A stretch of 64,000 nucleotides of DNA from Ctenosaura bakeri (GCA_948474755.1 CAOLHI010000954.1:139501-203500), one strand, 5' to 3'. Positions 1 through 12,228 are shown, numbered from the stretch's first letter. Numbers and translations are program-made. The notes: generated by a model from the sequence alone, not told the origin.

Positions 1-2008
1 GGAACCTTCAGTGCATCAAGCACTCTTCTATAGAACAGAATCTTTCCCTTCACAGGAGGATGATGTTGGGTCCAAGCCGTAGTTAGCTCAAAGCCAACTT
101 CCATCTTATAGGATCCTAAGCCTTAATGTGTTTCCAAACTACTACTAATTTTGTTGTCAGAACATTGTATTTCTGAAAGTGATGGAGGGATATCTGGTAT
201 GTTAACATGGCTATCTTCTCTCACATGTTAAAATGGGAAAGTTTTACTTTTTACACAATGAGAAATTTATTAAACACTGTTGACATTCCTTCTATCCTAC
301 TTCCATGGTGCAAGGTACATTGATTAATATTACAAGTGACCTTGTACAAGATCCTATGTGGTTTTTAAATAAATGCACTCTTCCTTTCAATGTGAAATAC
401 CACATCATTTTTAGAAGCACAGATAGAAATAAAACTGGTTAAAGTGATTGTGAGTTCCATAGGTTCCATTTCAATGAAAATCAAATGATTTTACAGTTAC
501 TTACTGTGATACTTATAACTGGAACAAGCAGAAGTTATGAATGGCTTAGGCTTGTTAAGGTCTAGTTCAGCTTAATTACAACATTCATCTGAAAGCAATA
601 TATAACCAAGCCAACATGCAGACATACCCTGATACAGCACACCCATATAGATATTAAATATGTAAGCATGCAGCAGTATAAAATACATACCCAGACTTGT
701 TCATTATACCTAAACTTTTGCTTTAATCACAACGCTTTATACATTATTTTAAACACATTTTAACACATGTTAATAATATTCATGCCGTCACTTTGAAAAA
801 TCTGCGAGATGTGGTTAATGAAGAGAAACTGCAGTATAAATTGCATGTAAAATATGCAATGCACACCAGCATAAAAGACCACACTATTTTTCATTAAATG
901 TCCTTTAGCTTGTTAAGATTTATTCTCTATAGTGTATAAAGAGCATCATCAGGAAACACCTCTTAAAACAACTTCGTGTACACAAGGCAATCTCCTTGGT
1001 TTAATGAGATCCTTTTGTTTTTTAAAAAATGAATTGCAAGTCTATCTCACATTATGGAAAGTAAATTCTAATGAAAAGACATTCACAATTTTTTCTCTTT
1101 CCCTTTCTCTCTCTCCACATCTTCCTTTTGAGGTTTGCACATAGGAAAACACAGTGAGATCACACAGTATCTTCTGGTAGCTGTTACATTATTAATTTTT
1201 TAAAACATAAGTGACAGATTGTACTATAGGACTTACAAATGGAGCAATTTCTGCAGTTGGAGAAATAAAGCAACCCAAATTCTCCCATGCTCAGTGGCAA
1301 GCTGGTTACCTCGTTCTTATGTTGATACTACTACTACTACTTCCTCTTCTTAGTTCTTATAAATGAAATTTTCTAAATACATACTCAGAAATACTAGCAA
1401 TATATGATTCCAGTCAGTAAACCCACAATATGGGGAATATCAGCACTGTTTTGTTTCCAATTTAGAAACGGCATAGGGGAACAATGTTGATTTCTTTATG
1501 GTTAGAATATGCAAAGGTAAATCATTGTGATTACACTGGAAAATATACAGGCTTTGAAGTCACCTGAAGCAACCACTATATCTATAGTGGCAACAATGAT
1601 TATTCCTGCTTCTCTGGAAACAGTTAATACACATTGAAGGACTCTTCACTACTGTAACCCTACCTGAAAGCCTTATTTGGAAGGAATCTGTGGAATCCTT
1701 CCAGTTTACAGTGAATTTCTATATTGAAGTTGTATTACGGCTAAAAGCTTAGTCTCATACCAAAATGACACACATGCTAACAATTCACTTTCCCACAAAA
1801 TCAGAAGCACACAGCAGAAAAAGACCACAAAGCTGAACACTGAAAAGGAATTGAATAATAATATTTTCAAACTTTGCAACAGCTCTTCTATATCTCAGGA
1901 GCATAGAGCTCAGAAGTAATGGAAATTATTTTTTTTCTTCCCATCTATTTTTACTTGGGTGAGCAATTAAAGTATTGCATTCTTTGATTTGTCACATGTT
2001 TTGGTACC

Positions 2009-2011
<3 letters not shown>
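1..2011. other. Unassigned AT-rich intergenic sequence
   Basis: I see no recognisable gene, RNA gene or repeat family here. The DNA is AT-rich with scattered short open frames that lack any family resemblance and have low-complexity translations. A short pyrimidine-rich run lies near 1090-1120. Confidence 0.5.

Positions 2012-2042
<31 letters not shown>
2012..2042. repeat. (AG)n microsatellite
   Basis: An uninterrupted AG dinucleotide run of about 31 bases lies in otherwise AT-rich sequence. Confidence 0.97.
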
Positions 2043-2043
<1 letters not shown>

Positions 2044-2104
2044 AAGCACAACCTCTAGTAAGGTCTTTTCATATCTCTTTTGGAAAAAAAAAGAGGAAGA
2101 CATA

Positions 2105-2180
2105 TTTTGTTGTTATTTGCCGTCAAGTTGACTTGGACTTATGACATCTCTATGAATTAGAGACCTCCAAAAACTCAGAG
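2105..2180 (-). mobile_element. SINE 3' fragment (squamate tRNA-derived type)
   Basis: Starts with TTGTTGTTATTTGCCGTCAA and continues with GACTTATGACATCTC. This is the reverse complement of the 3' part of the ACA-tailed SINE seen in complete form elsewhere in the window (for example 16891-17082). Only the 3' portion is present. It is cut off by, or abuts, the decayed MITE that follows. Confidence 0.6.
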
Positions 2181-2385
2181 GTCCATTTACACTACAAAAT
2201 TACAGTGCTATTACTCCACTTTATATGCTAAGGTTCTGTCCTATACACTCCTGATATTGGCAGTTTAGGAAAGGATATTTAGAATTCTCAACCCAAGATC
2301 TCATCCAGTGCCTCACCAAATTACAAACCCCAGGATTCCATTGGATGGAACTATATTGATAATGACATTAAAGTGACACTGGGAA
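2181..2385. mobile_element. Decayed short palindromic MITE
   Basis: The left half contains ACAGTGCTATTACTCCACTT. The right half contains the complementary block AAACCCCAGGATTCCATTGG. This is the inverted-repeat layout of the cleaner copies at 29449-29650 and 51981-52180. Both ends are mutated, so the boundaries are approximate. The element is non-autonomous and encodes nothing. Confidence 0.7.
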
Positions 2386-2399
2386 GCAAATATTTTAAA

Positions 2400-3630
2400 A
2401 GTAAGTTTAAAATGGGTGAAACTTTACATGGCTACAAGTTGTAAATTTTACATCATATATTTGTTACTTTTTTGCTTACCCTATTTTTTTCATGATAACT
2501 TTGTTCTTTATCCCTTTCACTCCATTCCCTTAGCATCTAAAATGTTAAAGTTTGCAGCCAGTTATGGCTATAAATATGGTGGAAGTCCACCAGATCATTG
2601 ACATTTAATAGAACAAAGTCAGAATCCTCTGTGCTTCAGATTTTTCTCTTTATATTTATGTGTAAAGCCATTACTCTTGCATTAACTAATATGCTTTGGT
2701 ATCAGAATTCAGCAGAGCTTTGGATCCTCCTCTCAAATGCTGGATACCTTCTACAAATAAAAGTTGTGTCAATGTTGTAAAGATACAATAAAAATGTTAT
2801 CAACAGTACAACATTCCGTGTTGACAAATCAGAAATAACAAAAGACCTGAAAATGGCGACAAGTGTGACAAGATTACAGCAGCATTTTCTATGAGCAACT
2901 CTATTATTTTTTTCCTCTTTTATTTAAAAGAAGTTGGTTTCAAAAATGTCCTCACCCTTCTCAAACTGTTTCTTCACTGTCTGTTGGCAGTCTTGACACT
3001 GATAGCAAACACTCTGTCACTGCTTGGCACCATTTTCTCCTCCTTCCCAAATGCCCAAAGGTATGGAGGAAATATTGATGACCTATCTGATGTCATTGCC
3101 TAGCCCAGTCTCTTTGACTATGTGATATTACAATGAGGCCAACTTAGAGTGAGGGCAGAACTGGTGTCATTATATCAGTAGAGGTGGTGGTAGAGTAGGG
3201 GCAGGAGGGAGAAAGAAGATCCAGGTTCAGTATCTGTGAAGGAGGTAAGGCAATATTGTCCTTCTTCAGGAAAAGAAGGCTGCTAGTTCAAATAGTCTGT
3301 TTCTCCAGTGCCTGGCATCCAGTGAGGTCCCTGAAGGCATGGTCCTTGGGAAGTCTGGCTGCAATAATCTTATGGCACAGTTAATTGTCCAGAACAACTA
3401 TCCTAAGCATTTTGTTTCCAATAGCCATTCCAGAAGTCAGGTTTTGGAGGAGTAGGCTGAGTGATAGAGATTGTTGTTCTGTTGTGTTTTTATTACTATT
3501 TTGGGAACTATTTTGTCCCTATTACTCCTATATTATTCTTGTTCCATTGGTCTTACAACAGCTTACTTCTTTCACACTAAGCCACCTCTTATCCAGGCAG
3601 CCTACAGGGGAAAACATTCCACCTTTATTA
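2400..3630. other. Unassigned intergenic sequence
   Basis: I recognise no gene or repeat family. Several short open frames exist (for example near 2416-2601 and 3385-3678) but none resembles a known protein domain and they overlap in competing frames. Confidence 0.4.
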
Positions 3631-3636
3631 GTTATT

Positions 3637-3832
3637 CTTGCTGTTGTGTGCTTTCAAGTCATTTCAGACTTATGGTGACCCTAAGATGAACCTATCACAT
3701 GTTTTCCTGGAGCTGAGAGTGTGTGGTATGCCCAAGGTCACCCTTTAGGTTTCCATAGTCAAGTGGGGAATCGAACCCTGATCTCCCCGGTCATAGTCCA
3801 ATGCTGAAACCACTACACCATTCTGGTTCTCT
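3637..3832 (-). mobile_element. tRNA-derived SINE, near complete, reverse orientation
   Basis: Read on the minus strand, this is a tRNA-like head followed by the conserved body and the tail common to SINEs in this window. On the plus strand it begins with the tail complement (TTGCTGTTGTGTGCTTTCAA, then GACTTATGGTGACCC). It ends in the tRNA-like head, with the B-box complement GGAATCGAACCCTGA and the 5' end ACCACTACACCATTCTGG. SINEs of this type are transcribed by RNA polymerase III and moved by a partner LINE. This copy lacks the central GAGGAAGGCAAAGGC segment. Confidence 0.85.
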
Positions 3833-6218
3833 AGTTAGTTCAAGTCTGTGATAATATGTCAAAGTATATTCACAATATATTCCTTTAGGCTGGGAGAGTG
3901 TCATGAGTAGATCTAGAAACTAACTGAAAACTAATTAAATTATCTGAACATAACATGCAAAATACTTCACTGTGACCAGTCACCAGGCTACTAAATTTTG
4001 GAACACCAGGAATTTCCAAGGACAGGTCCACATACACGCAAGTATTCCAAACACAGGACTGGAAGGATGTGCAAAATGATTCCAAGATTTTCTATATTAA
4101 TTTATCAAAATACCTAAGAAGTAGATATCTACATGGAGAAACATATAAATGCAATGAAAGCTGTATGATTTTTTTCCACTTTTTTCTTTATAAAAGTTGA
4201 GGCAATACTGTCTATCATGTTATATAATATAACCCCATCAGTCTACAGTCATCATTCCCGTGAATAGTTTCTTGGCTATTTTCTCATATATATGATTTTT
4301 GTGTTTTATTTTTCATTAAATATTTCCTGTCTAAATTTTTGAGGCCTTACATGTTTTACAAAGGTATTCATTTGTCTCTCCAGCTTAAGTGCAGACATAA
4401 AGCAAATCAAATTTGATTATTCAATTCTGTTGACAAATACTCACATCTGATCCATGCTCAATCAGAACTTCAACTTTGATTAGTTCACCTCAGCAACTTT
4501 GCTTATCCTTAATTCTCTTCAACTGTCTTTGAAGAAGCATCATTTTTCCATCACTGGAATCTAAGTTATGATGCCAGTCAGGTACCTTGAGCCTAACATT
4601 TGAAGTAGAACAGCTGTCTGGAATCTGGGAGCAAAACCTTTGCAATAATAGCAGAAAATAATATTTTAACTTTCCTCTGCTTGTAAAAAAAATGATTTTA
4701 CTAATCATACACTCAAATCAAATTGGTCCTGATTCACAGTGTCATTTAAAAAAAAAATACATTCATCAATTACTCTGCTTTAGTGTAAATAATACTAATG
4801 ATGGAGTCAGTTCAGATCCAGATATTATGTCATACCACAGTATTATATGAACTGATACAGGACACTTGGTGTTGCTAGAGAGACTACGCTTTTAAGTGTG
4901 ATTGCACAAATAGAGTCACCATATCTCATCCTTGGGTAGTCTCTGGCATCTAGGACCCCAGCAGACCCACAGTTGATGCTAGCCCCAGCACTGCCTTAAG
5001 AAAAAATCCCACAGTTCAGCACCATGTAGATATCATTAATTTCACCACAACTCCCCAGAGTAATGCTGCGTTGGCCAAACATCATGAGAAATTAAAATGG
5101 CACCTGCCTGGGCCAATCAAAGAAATCTTCTCACCAGCAAGGAAGTATATTTGTGGGGTAGAGAGAGACTGGTGATAGTGTTGAAATAGTGCTGCTGGAA
5201 AGTGAGGTGTCATGTTCCCCTCCTCCAAGCCTGAAGGCAACCCTCATTGCAAACCAGGGATTCTACTGGCTAAAAGTTAGTGTGAATATGTTCAGAATAA
5301 CAAATATATGTATAGCTATTGGTTGAACTGTTGAGAACTCTGTTTTTAAGGAGTATAGTGTTGATCAAACAGACATGGTTTTAGTTCTATACTGTGGATG
5401 CATAAACCATGATTTGGTATAATGTCACTGAACCATGAAGTATGGAGCATCACTGATGGGAGGGGGGAAGCTCAATTTTGATTCCAATTGTAGGTCAGTT
5501 TTGATGAGTCCAAGCCATAGGAGGATTAGTGATGTTTGAGGTCACAAATAAATTAGGAATAGTATATTTCAAATTCATAGACAATCAAATGGAATGTTAC
5601 TGAACCTGAATAATGAAATGCAAAGTAGCAAAAGGCTTCCAAAAAGACTTCAACTATGATTTAGCAGAAACTGAATCTGAATTCTGTGAATTGGGAAAAA
5701 TGTATTTCTTTCTCTTAATAGTTTGGAAATCATCCAAAGAACTACAGAACTGTTCTCCACCCCTTTTTACTGGCATCTGGATCACATACAGCTTAAATAT
5801 GCTAAAAGAATGAGAAGAGATGCAAGATGCAAGTCCATAGCATTCACCTATCTATTTGTAAAACATACCAAGTGCCAGTGGGCTGGATTTAAAAAGAACC
5901 TCTCATGAATAGAAGGGCTTTTCCCATCTACTGGAGGTTTTTATCCAAGAGTTTTTCTAGATGAACTGGGGGGGGGACTTTACCAGTACCACACCGCATT
6001 CCCTCATGTTCCTGAACATTTGTTCCACATTTGTTGGTGGCTCTGGAACAGTGGGAAAGGTGGATGTAGGGGAGGTGGAATGCATGAAAGTTAACTCTTC
6101 CCACTTTTCACAAGCAGGTGTGTTCCATGCAAAACTCAACCAGGCACCATTGGTTCCATAAATATCCCGTACCCAGCCCAGCATGAACAAATAGTTAGCT
6201 TGCATGTATCAAGTTCAC
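3833..6218. other. Unassigned intergenic sequence
   Basis: No convincing gene or named repeat is visible. Minus-strand open stretches at 3885-4085 and 4490-4708 have no recognisable domain. A run of nine G residues lies near 5970. Confidence 0.4.
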
Positions 6219-6221
6219 TTA

Positions 6222-6646
6222 GGCCATTTCTGCACTGGGCATTGAAAATGGTGCAGAGTGACCTCCGACGGAGGTCTTCTGCACCATAGAGTGGTCTGGG
6301 GTGGACTTCTTTTTGTAGTTCCACACCTCAGTCCAATTCTGCACAACCAGAACTGGTCGCGCAGCGTGCTTTTTAAAAACCTCTTTTTGAGGTCACCGTG
6401 CTCCGGAGCAGATTTGCAGGCACGCGCAAATGAGTGCCTCCAGATCTTCTGGGGCGAGCTTTTGGCTGACGAGCTTCTCCAGTTGGTGGAGAGCCTCCAC
6501 CAACTGGAAACCACCATTTTGGATGCTGGAGAACTGCGGAGCGATGAACTCATGCTGCTGTTCTTCGTGACGGACTCGCCTGGTTGCAGGAAAAATCCAG
6601 TGAGTCCCATTTCTGCCCAATTCACACCCCACGTGCGGAAAAGGCC
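6222..6646. mobile_element. PIF/Harbinger-type MITE, long subfamily A, with TTA target duplication
   Basis: Begins GGCCATTTCTGCACTG and ends GTGCGGAAAAGGCC, which are inverted terminal repeats. It is flanked on each side by TTA (6219-6221 and 6647-6649). A 3-bp TWA target duplication is characteristic of PIF/Harbinger transposition. The 425-bp interior has no transposase, so the element is non-autonomous. It contains CpG-rich segments and a self-complementary block around 6478-6512 (GTTGGTGGAG opposite CTCCACCAAC). Overlapping open frames on both strands are by-products of the palindromic GC-rich sequence. Related copies in this window lie at 44846-45332 and 51412-51910. Confidence 0.8.
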
Positions 6647-6649
6647 TTA

Positions 6650-8115
6650 GTTAAGGATTATTTACTGAAGCATCAAAATTTGGATTATACAGCAAATAAT
6701 ACTAAAGTTGTATGTCACAGTGGGAAGGTGTGGTGTCTATGCTGCATGCAGCTTATTTGGAACAAGTCCCCAAAAACCCTTATAAAAGATGCCTTCTGGA
6801 GCAGCCTCACAACTAAAACACCACCTCAACAGATCTGAACCCCAATATTCTATTTGAATGCATCAGACTAGCTAAGAAAACCTGGAAGTGCCATCTGGTT
6901 AATTCTGGTTACTTCACCCAACAAGTGGCACTGCAGCCTGCCACAAAGGCTGAGGTATGTGTGAAAAATGCCTACAGCTGTTGACTGGCATTGGTGCATA
7001 AATGATACCTATTTCTACATATCCTTTCAGTCTTATCCAGAATATCATTACCTCTCTCATCCTAAAAATCCAGCAAACAACCATAGCCAAAGCAGTGGTT
7101 GAGTGAATGTTTTCTTTTATGTTGTCCTTTGCCAAAGTCACACATGAGTTGTTTCATTATACAACAACCATGCTGAAGTAAAGCAGGTCTATGTATGGTG
7201 AGTGTTCAGACAAGGAACTGCCCTAGGGAAAAACCTGGGGTTCCATAGTGATTAAAAAGTAGGGTATAAATTTAGAGACTACATAAGATAGAAATAGCAG
7301 TCTCACCTGTATTTGGTATTCTGATGTAGAGCTTAGAAAAGTTACTTTTTATTCTCACAAGCAGCATGGCCTGGGAGTTATAATCTTTTCCAAGGTATGT
7401 TCTGGGAAACATAAGACTTAAGTATTTGTTAAGCTTGGCCTTTACCCCAATTGGCCTTTGTCTTGTGTGAGTGCATTAGAAATACCCTCCCTTCCAGATC
7501 TAATCTTTACATTTTCCCTAATCAATTTTCTATCACAAAAACCTAGCCTGACATTTTATACCTGGATATAAAACTTGGTTCCTCTCAAACAAGTCCTTAT
7601 TGAGAAAAACTGTTTCGGATGCCCCACTTGTCAAACAGATCTTGATTGCTATTGATTATTTTAACCTAAATGGGGCTTTCTTTAATAAAGTAATTGCTCA
7701 TATTATTAAGTGACTTGGCATTGCAGAAGACTTCATTTTTGTTAGATTTTCTAAGAACTCAGCAACAGGCTGAACAAGATCTCAACAGCTGCACAAAATT
7801 ATTGATTCTTTATTTGGAGCTTGAGAAGCCTGAATTTGAGCTATGTGCCTGGTTATTACTTTATAGTGTACTTAATGCTATCCTGCAGTGTACTTCATGC
7901 TATCTTTTTTTAAAGAGTAAATGCGGCAGAAATACTTCCAGGTTTGTAATTTACAATCCAAGTTTCAGCTTTCTATGATGTCAAGCAGCACATATAGGAG
8001 ATTTTTTTAAACCATTTTCTTTTATAATATCTACAGACATACTCAAGCTTTTAGAAATTAACTGTTAGGTCAGTGAATGTGAATGCCATCATCCTGGTGT
8101 CTTTATTCTTGATTT
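6650..8115. other. Unassigned intergenic sequence
   Basis: Nothing recognisable as a gene or repeat family. Open frames at 6914-7141 (minus) and 7694-7978 (plus) show no domain signature. Confidence 0.4.
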
Positions 8116-8117
8116 AT

Positions 8118-8262
8118 TGTATTTGCCGGTTTATGAGGCACACCCATGTATAAGATGCACCCTATTTGTACAGTGGCAAATACTATTTGCTGGCGTACAA
8201 GATGCACTGGCATATAAGATGCACCTCATTTTCAAACTGTACTTTTTTGGGGGGGGGGAACC
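8118..8262. mobile_element. Short dispersed-repeat fragment with iterated TATAAGATGCAC motif
   Basis: The motif occurs three times within about 80 bp: TATAAGATGCACCCT, TACAAGATGCACTGG and TATAAGATGCACCTC. It is preceded by TTTGCCGGTTTATGAGGCAC and followed by a nine-G run. The wording resembles a widespread vertebrate repeat with motifs like GTATAAGACGCACCC. I cannot name the family with confidence. No coding capacity. Confidence 0.5.
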
Positions 8263-8360
8263 AATTCTAATACGCCACCACAATTTCTGGGCCTTCTAGG
8301 GTCATGCCTTATACTGAATCTCTATGAAACTCAGTATTCTCAGCACTGACCTCCCTCCAT

Positions 8361-9114
8361 TGTTACTGTGGTTCAGGCCTACCCAGAGATAGCACTTGAT
8401 ATCATTTTGATATCAAACCATTCGGCTTTCCTCTGCCACCCCACTCCACGTGTTTGCGAGGCCTCCGGACAAACACATAAACAGGCGCGGCTGATAATTG
8501 CTGGACATTCCATTCTCCACCCATGCAGGCCAGACAGAGCCAGTTCGTCGCTTCAGGGACCTCTCCAGCAAACACCTCCTTGTTTATGCATGATACTAAC
8601 AAAGGCTCCCTGCCCTGAGCAGGTAGCCTCACAAAGCTGTGCTAAGCGCTCTTCATTTGCATGCTGGCTACACTATTGTTGATTCGGCTCTAAGCCAATC
8701 ATGCTAAACTCTGACCTTTCCCAAAGCTTCGTCCTGCTCCTAAATTGCATTGTTCTCACCGAGTAAGGTATGGCCTGCAGTCACAATTCACCCTATAAAA
8801 AACCCTGGTTCCGAGACCCTCCTCGGATCACTCTGGACTTCCATCCCACCTTGCTGCCGCTTTGTCTGGCGAGTTCCCCTCAGTCCCACATACTGAAACT
8901 CCATATCAACGAACTTAATCTTCAGACCTCTTCAGGACTACGAGACAGGTGTCGTACCACCCATCTCCCTCCAAAAATCCCTATTTCTGATTCTTTAGTT
9001 AGCTGTGTGACTATGGTGTCTTTAATATTTGTCTGTATTCAATAAAACATCATTTTTGCTATTTTAAACCATCTGACTGCTTAACTAACCTGACCCCGTA
9101 GACGCTGGGTTGCA
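8361..9114 (+). mobile_element. Candidate solo LTR of an endogenous retroelement
   Basis: The segment starts TGTTACTGTGG and may end at TTGCA. It carries an ordered polymerase II promoter set on the plus strand: octamer ATTTGCAT at 8655-8662, CCAAT at 8695-8699, TATAAAA at 8794-8800 and polyadenylation signal AATAAA at 9041-9046. The distance from TATA to AATAAA (about 247 bp) fits an R region, with a short U5 after it. GC content is clearly above the flanks. I see no gag or pol remnant on either side, so a solo LTR is the simplest reading. Both ends are inferred and no convincing target duplication was found. An isolated non-LTR promoter is the alternative. Confidence 0.5.
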
Positions 9115-9169
9115 AGATCCTGCTAAGTTACCTTGCCTCTCGCTAGCTTTAGTGAGTGCTCCAGCTAAT

Positions 9170-9660
9170 TTCCCCCAAAGTGTTGTTGTTGTTGGGTTAT
9201 TTAGGTGTCCCTCCCAGGACCCCCAGAGATCAGGGTAGCACCATCCCAACTGACATTGCTCCCGTTTCTGAGGAAGAGAAGAGCAGCTAGGCACAGCACC
9301 ACTGTGCCTTGTTTCCAATGGTTCATGAAAGGTCCACCTTCCAGCCCAACTGCCACTGCTTTGACCTCTGAGGGAGAGAACAGAAGCCAGACACATCACC
9401 GTCATGACTTGGTTCCAGCAGCTGAGGAAAGGTCCTCCCTCTATCACAACTGCTTCTTCTGTGGCTTCTGAGGGCTAGAACAACAACCAGCATCTGCTAG
9501 ACTTAATCCCCTCTCCTACCGGCACCCCCTTTTCCTTGTGAGTCCTGTCATTGTAGATTGTAAGCCTGACAGCAGGGGACTGTCAAATTAAAAGTTTTTA
9601 ATTGCTTGTGTAAAGTACCATTTACACAGATGGCACTATATAAATAAATAATAATGATAA
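9170..9660 (+). mobile_element. L2-like LINE or SINE 3' region
   Basis: The last 120 bp read TTGTAGATTGTAAGCCTGAC, then AGCAGGGGACTGTC, and end in a tail containing GGCACTATATAAATAAATAA. This is the wording of amniote L2-type LINE 3' ends and of SINEs that borrow them. The upstream 350 bp (9170-9535) is GC-rich and includes near-repeated phrases about 100 bp apart. Its relation to the tail is uncertain. No reverse transcriptase coding remains. Confidence 0.55.
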
Positions 9661-10150
9661 GTTTCTGAAAAAAACTTTCTCACTCCACCAAGAGGCTGTA
9701 TGTGGGACTGCTGCTATGCAAAGCACACGCTCTACAACTTTCCTATCATCCTTCTTATTAGGATGTAGGGGTGTGTGATCTCATGTGTAGTGATGTCACT
9801 ATATAATTTCTCACACAAGTGGCAGACAATGGAATAGAGCAGGTCAGGGAAACAACAGTGGTTCTGTGATATTCAGCCACATGCTTTTAATTACTAGAAG
9901 TGACATAAAATATGAGAGTAATATCTGAGGTGGCAGCTAGAGGTTTCCTGGACCATTTACTGATTTCTTCACTTCAAAACTTCGGTTACTTTTGGGGGTT
10001 AGTTTTACTACTTCCAGAACCCTCCAGCCAGAACAGTCTGGTGTAGCAGATCCATCAAGTCCATCAGCCACTTCTTCCTCCAGTTCTTCACTCCATGCTC
10101 AGCATTGGTTTATTCAGCAGAAAGAGCCAATTCTTTTTAAAGCTATGTCA
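9661..10150. other. Unassigned intergenic sequence
   Basis: No gene or repeat recognised. A 147-codon open frame begins at 9992 and runs to 10435. Part of it (10155-10255) crosses a MITE-like half, and the translation has no recognisable domain. Confidence 0.4.
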
Positions 10151-10154
10151 CAGT

Positions 10155-10255
10155 TACTCCAAATATTGTTGGACTCAGCCCCTCACTATTGCCTATGCTG
10201 GCAGGGGCTGGTGAGAGCTGCACTCCAAGGCCATCTGGAGGGCTACAGATTCCCT
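10155..10255. mobile_element. Half of a palindromic hAT-like MITE
   Basis: Contains TATTGTTGGACTCAGCCCCT and, about 65 bp downstream, CCATCTGGAGGGCTACAGAT. In the fuller copy at 25134-25263 similar blocks form the two arms. The phrases 'GTTGGACT...' and 'ATCTGGAGGGC' are typical of short squamate MITEs with CAGTGGTT-type ends. The termini are not intact. Confidence 0.5.
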
Positions 10256-10439
10256 ACTTCTGATATACACAGTAGTTTATCTGAAAACCATCTCCTTAGG
10301 GTTACATTCCAATTGGCTTGCCTCAGTTCCTCTCTTCACCTGGGGACCTCTGCTGCTTTATTTACTGTAGTAAGGGCCAACACATGGAGACAGTCATGTT
10401 TAACTGATCTTAAGAGGCCACAACTGCAGTTCTAGATAA

Positions 10440-12160
10440 CTAAGCTAAAGGTACTGAACTGTATGGGGAAAGGAAATTGGAAAGGGAAACTGGAGATATT
10501 TTACTCTTATGAATTAGTGCACAAAGGCAGATTTATAGCCTGCATGTGTGTTTTGTTTTTACTGATGGCTGTAACTAGACACACCTGTAAGCTGTGGTAA
10601 AGGGGAATAATTAAAACTAAATGCAGAGAGACTGGAATAATAGGAAGCTGATCTGGAGTCTCTCCTGTAAAATCTTTTATTTCTTTTCCTGGAATGCCTT
10701 CTATCACATAGCAAATGTGAAAACGGTGTTGCTGTTTTGTTTTTGCTTAAAGATCTTTCCATAATCTCCTTCATAAACGTGGAACAAAGTTGAAAATTTG
10801 TGGAACTAGTTAACCTACAAACAATTGCTCATCATTCCATTGCTCAAACCTCCAGATTCTGCAGCTTGTTCAGTAAACTAATTAATATAAATAAGTCTCA
10901 GAAGCCAATTGTCATTCATTTGGTTTGGACCAGTTAAGAAGAGATAAATCCATCTATATCCAACCATTCTTTTTGCAACTTTAACTTGCCCGTAGGAAGG
11001 TGCTCTGACGAAAGGTTAATAAAGAATGCTGCCTGACATACGCTTGCCATTACTTCCTGTTCCTTATGTCACACATTTTTCCTGATTTTGGGGGGGATGA
11101 TTAACATTTTTCCATGGAAATCTTCTCAGCGGTTATTTTGTTTCAAGCAGTACACTGAGCCAAACCTGGCTTGTCACTGGGCCTTGGAATTCTTAGTGGT
11201 GTTCTTATGGTTAATTACTGCTCAGCTGAATTTCATTATGGAATGACTTTACCTACAATAGTTGCAGATAGAGTTTCTTAGGCCATGGGCTTTCCTGAAG
11301 TGGACTGTGTTGTCAAACACTTCCAATTTACTTGGAACCACGTTCATCTTGGGGCAGATTCCTGTCTGACAGGGCATACATTTGTAATTCATATAAAATG
11401 TCTACAAAATGGAAAAGAAGGCCCGTCATGGGAATAGGTGGGGTTTAATTGACCTCATTTTTAAAGTAATGAATGGGTGCTTTTCAAGGTTTTGAAGATC
11501 AACAGTTTTGATAAAACAATGTCATAAAGTAATCCTGAACTTTTGCTGTTTTTTGGCTATGTCACTGGAGATTTTGCAGATGCTGGAGGGTAGAGAGGGG
11601 GAAGCTTCAAAGATTTCTATCTGCAGGCAGCCAAAAAGTGTGGTAATAAGGTAAGGGCTGAAACACATTATTGGCATAAGAATCCCTGTGCTCACACCAG
11701 ATTTATAACACACCCAGTTTAGTAAGAGTTGGCACTACCGTACTCAGTGCTGTGATAATATACTACTGAAGAAGAAACTGCCAAGTCTCACACCTGAGAA
11801 ATAAGACACACTTTGCTTGATGATGGAGAATTCTAAATTAAACTTCCACTGTTACTACAACGCAAACACCCCTCTTTTAGGATCTACAGTCACACAAGAC
11901 TAATGTGTGCTTCTCTAGAATACTGTAAAAATTTATTAACCCCCTCAGGCATCCATGGATGTGAGCATACATTTGGAGGAGTTATAGTTTAAAGATTTAC
12001 AGAGGTGGGGTTCAAAAGAATGTAGCAGTGTCTGATATTTCATTGGGAGCACATGGAGGTGGGTAATGATGTGAGTTTGGATCAAGAAACCTTTTAAAGA
12101 AGTTTTAAGCATTTAAGATACCCAGTTTTCACATTTTTGCACTGGCTTAAAAAGTTGACC
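10440..12160. other. Unassigned intergenic sequence
   Basis: Nothing recognisable. Minus-strand open frames near 10507-10774 overlap each other in different frames and have no domain resemblance. Confidence 0.4.
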
Positions 12161-12168
12161 AACAGGGC

Positions 12169-12228
12169 ATTTTGTTGTTGCATACCTTCCAGCTGTTTCA
12201 GACTTATGGCAACCCAAAAGTTATTTGT
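12169..12228 (-). mobile_element. SINE 3' tail fragment
   Basis: The plus strand reads TTTTGTTGTTGCATACCTTC and then CAGACTTATGGCAACCC. This is the reverse complement of the ACA-tailed SINE 3' end. The rest of the element is missing. Confidence 0.65.

Noticed and set aside
3780..3832. tRNA gene on the minus strand
   Set aside because: The B-box-like segment belongs to a SINE head with its body and tail attached. No complete cloverleaf with acceptor stem could be drawn.
6215..6650. Overlapping open frames of about 130 codons on both strands
   Set aside because: They coincide with a palindromic, GC-rich MITE with TTA target duplications, so opposing frames are expected by-products.
9992..10435. 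147-codon plus-strand open frame as a gene
   Set aside because: It crosses a MITE-like half, shows no domain, and has serine-rich low-complexity sequence. It has no splice or conservation support.
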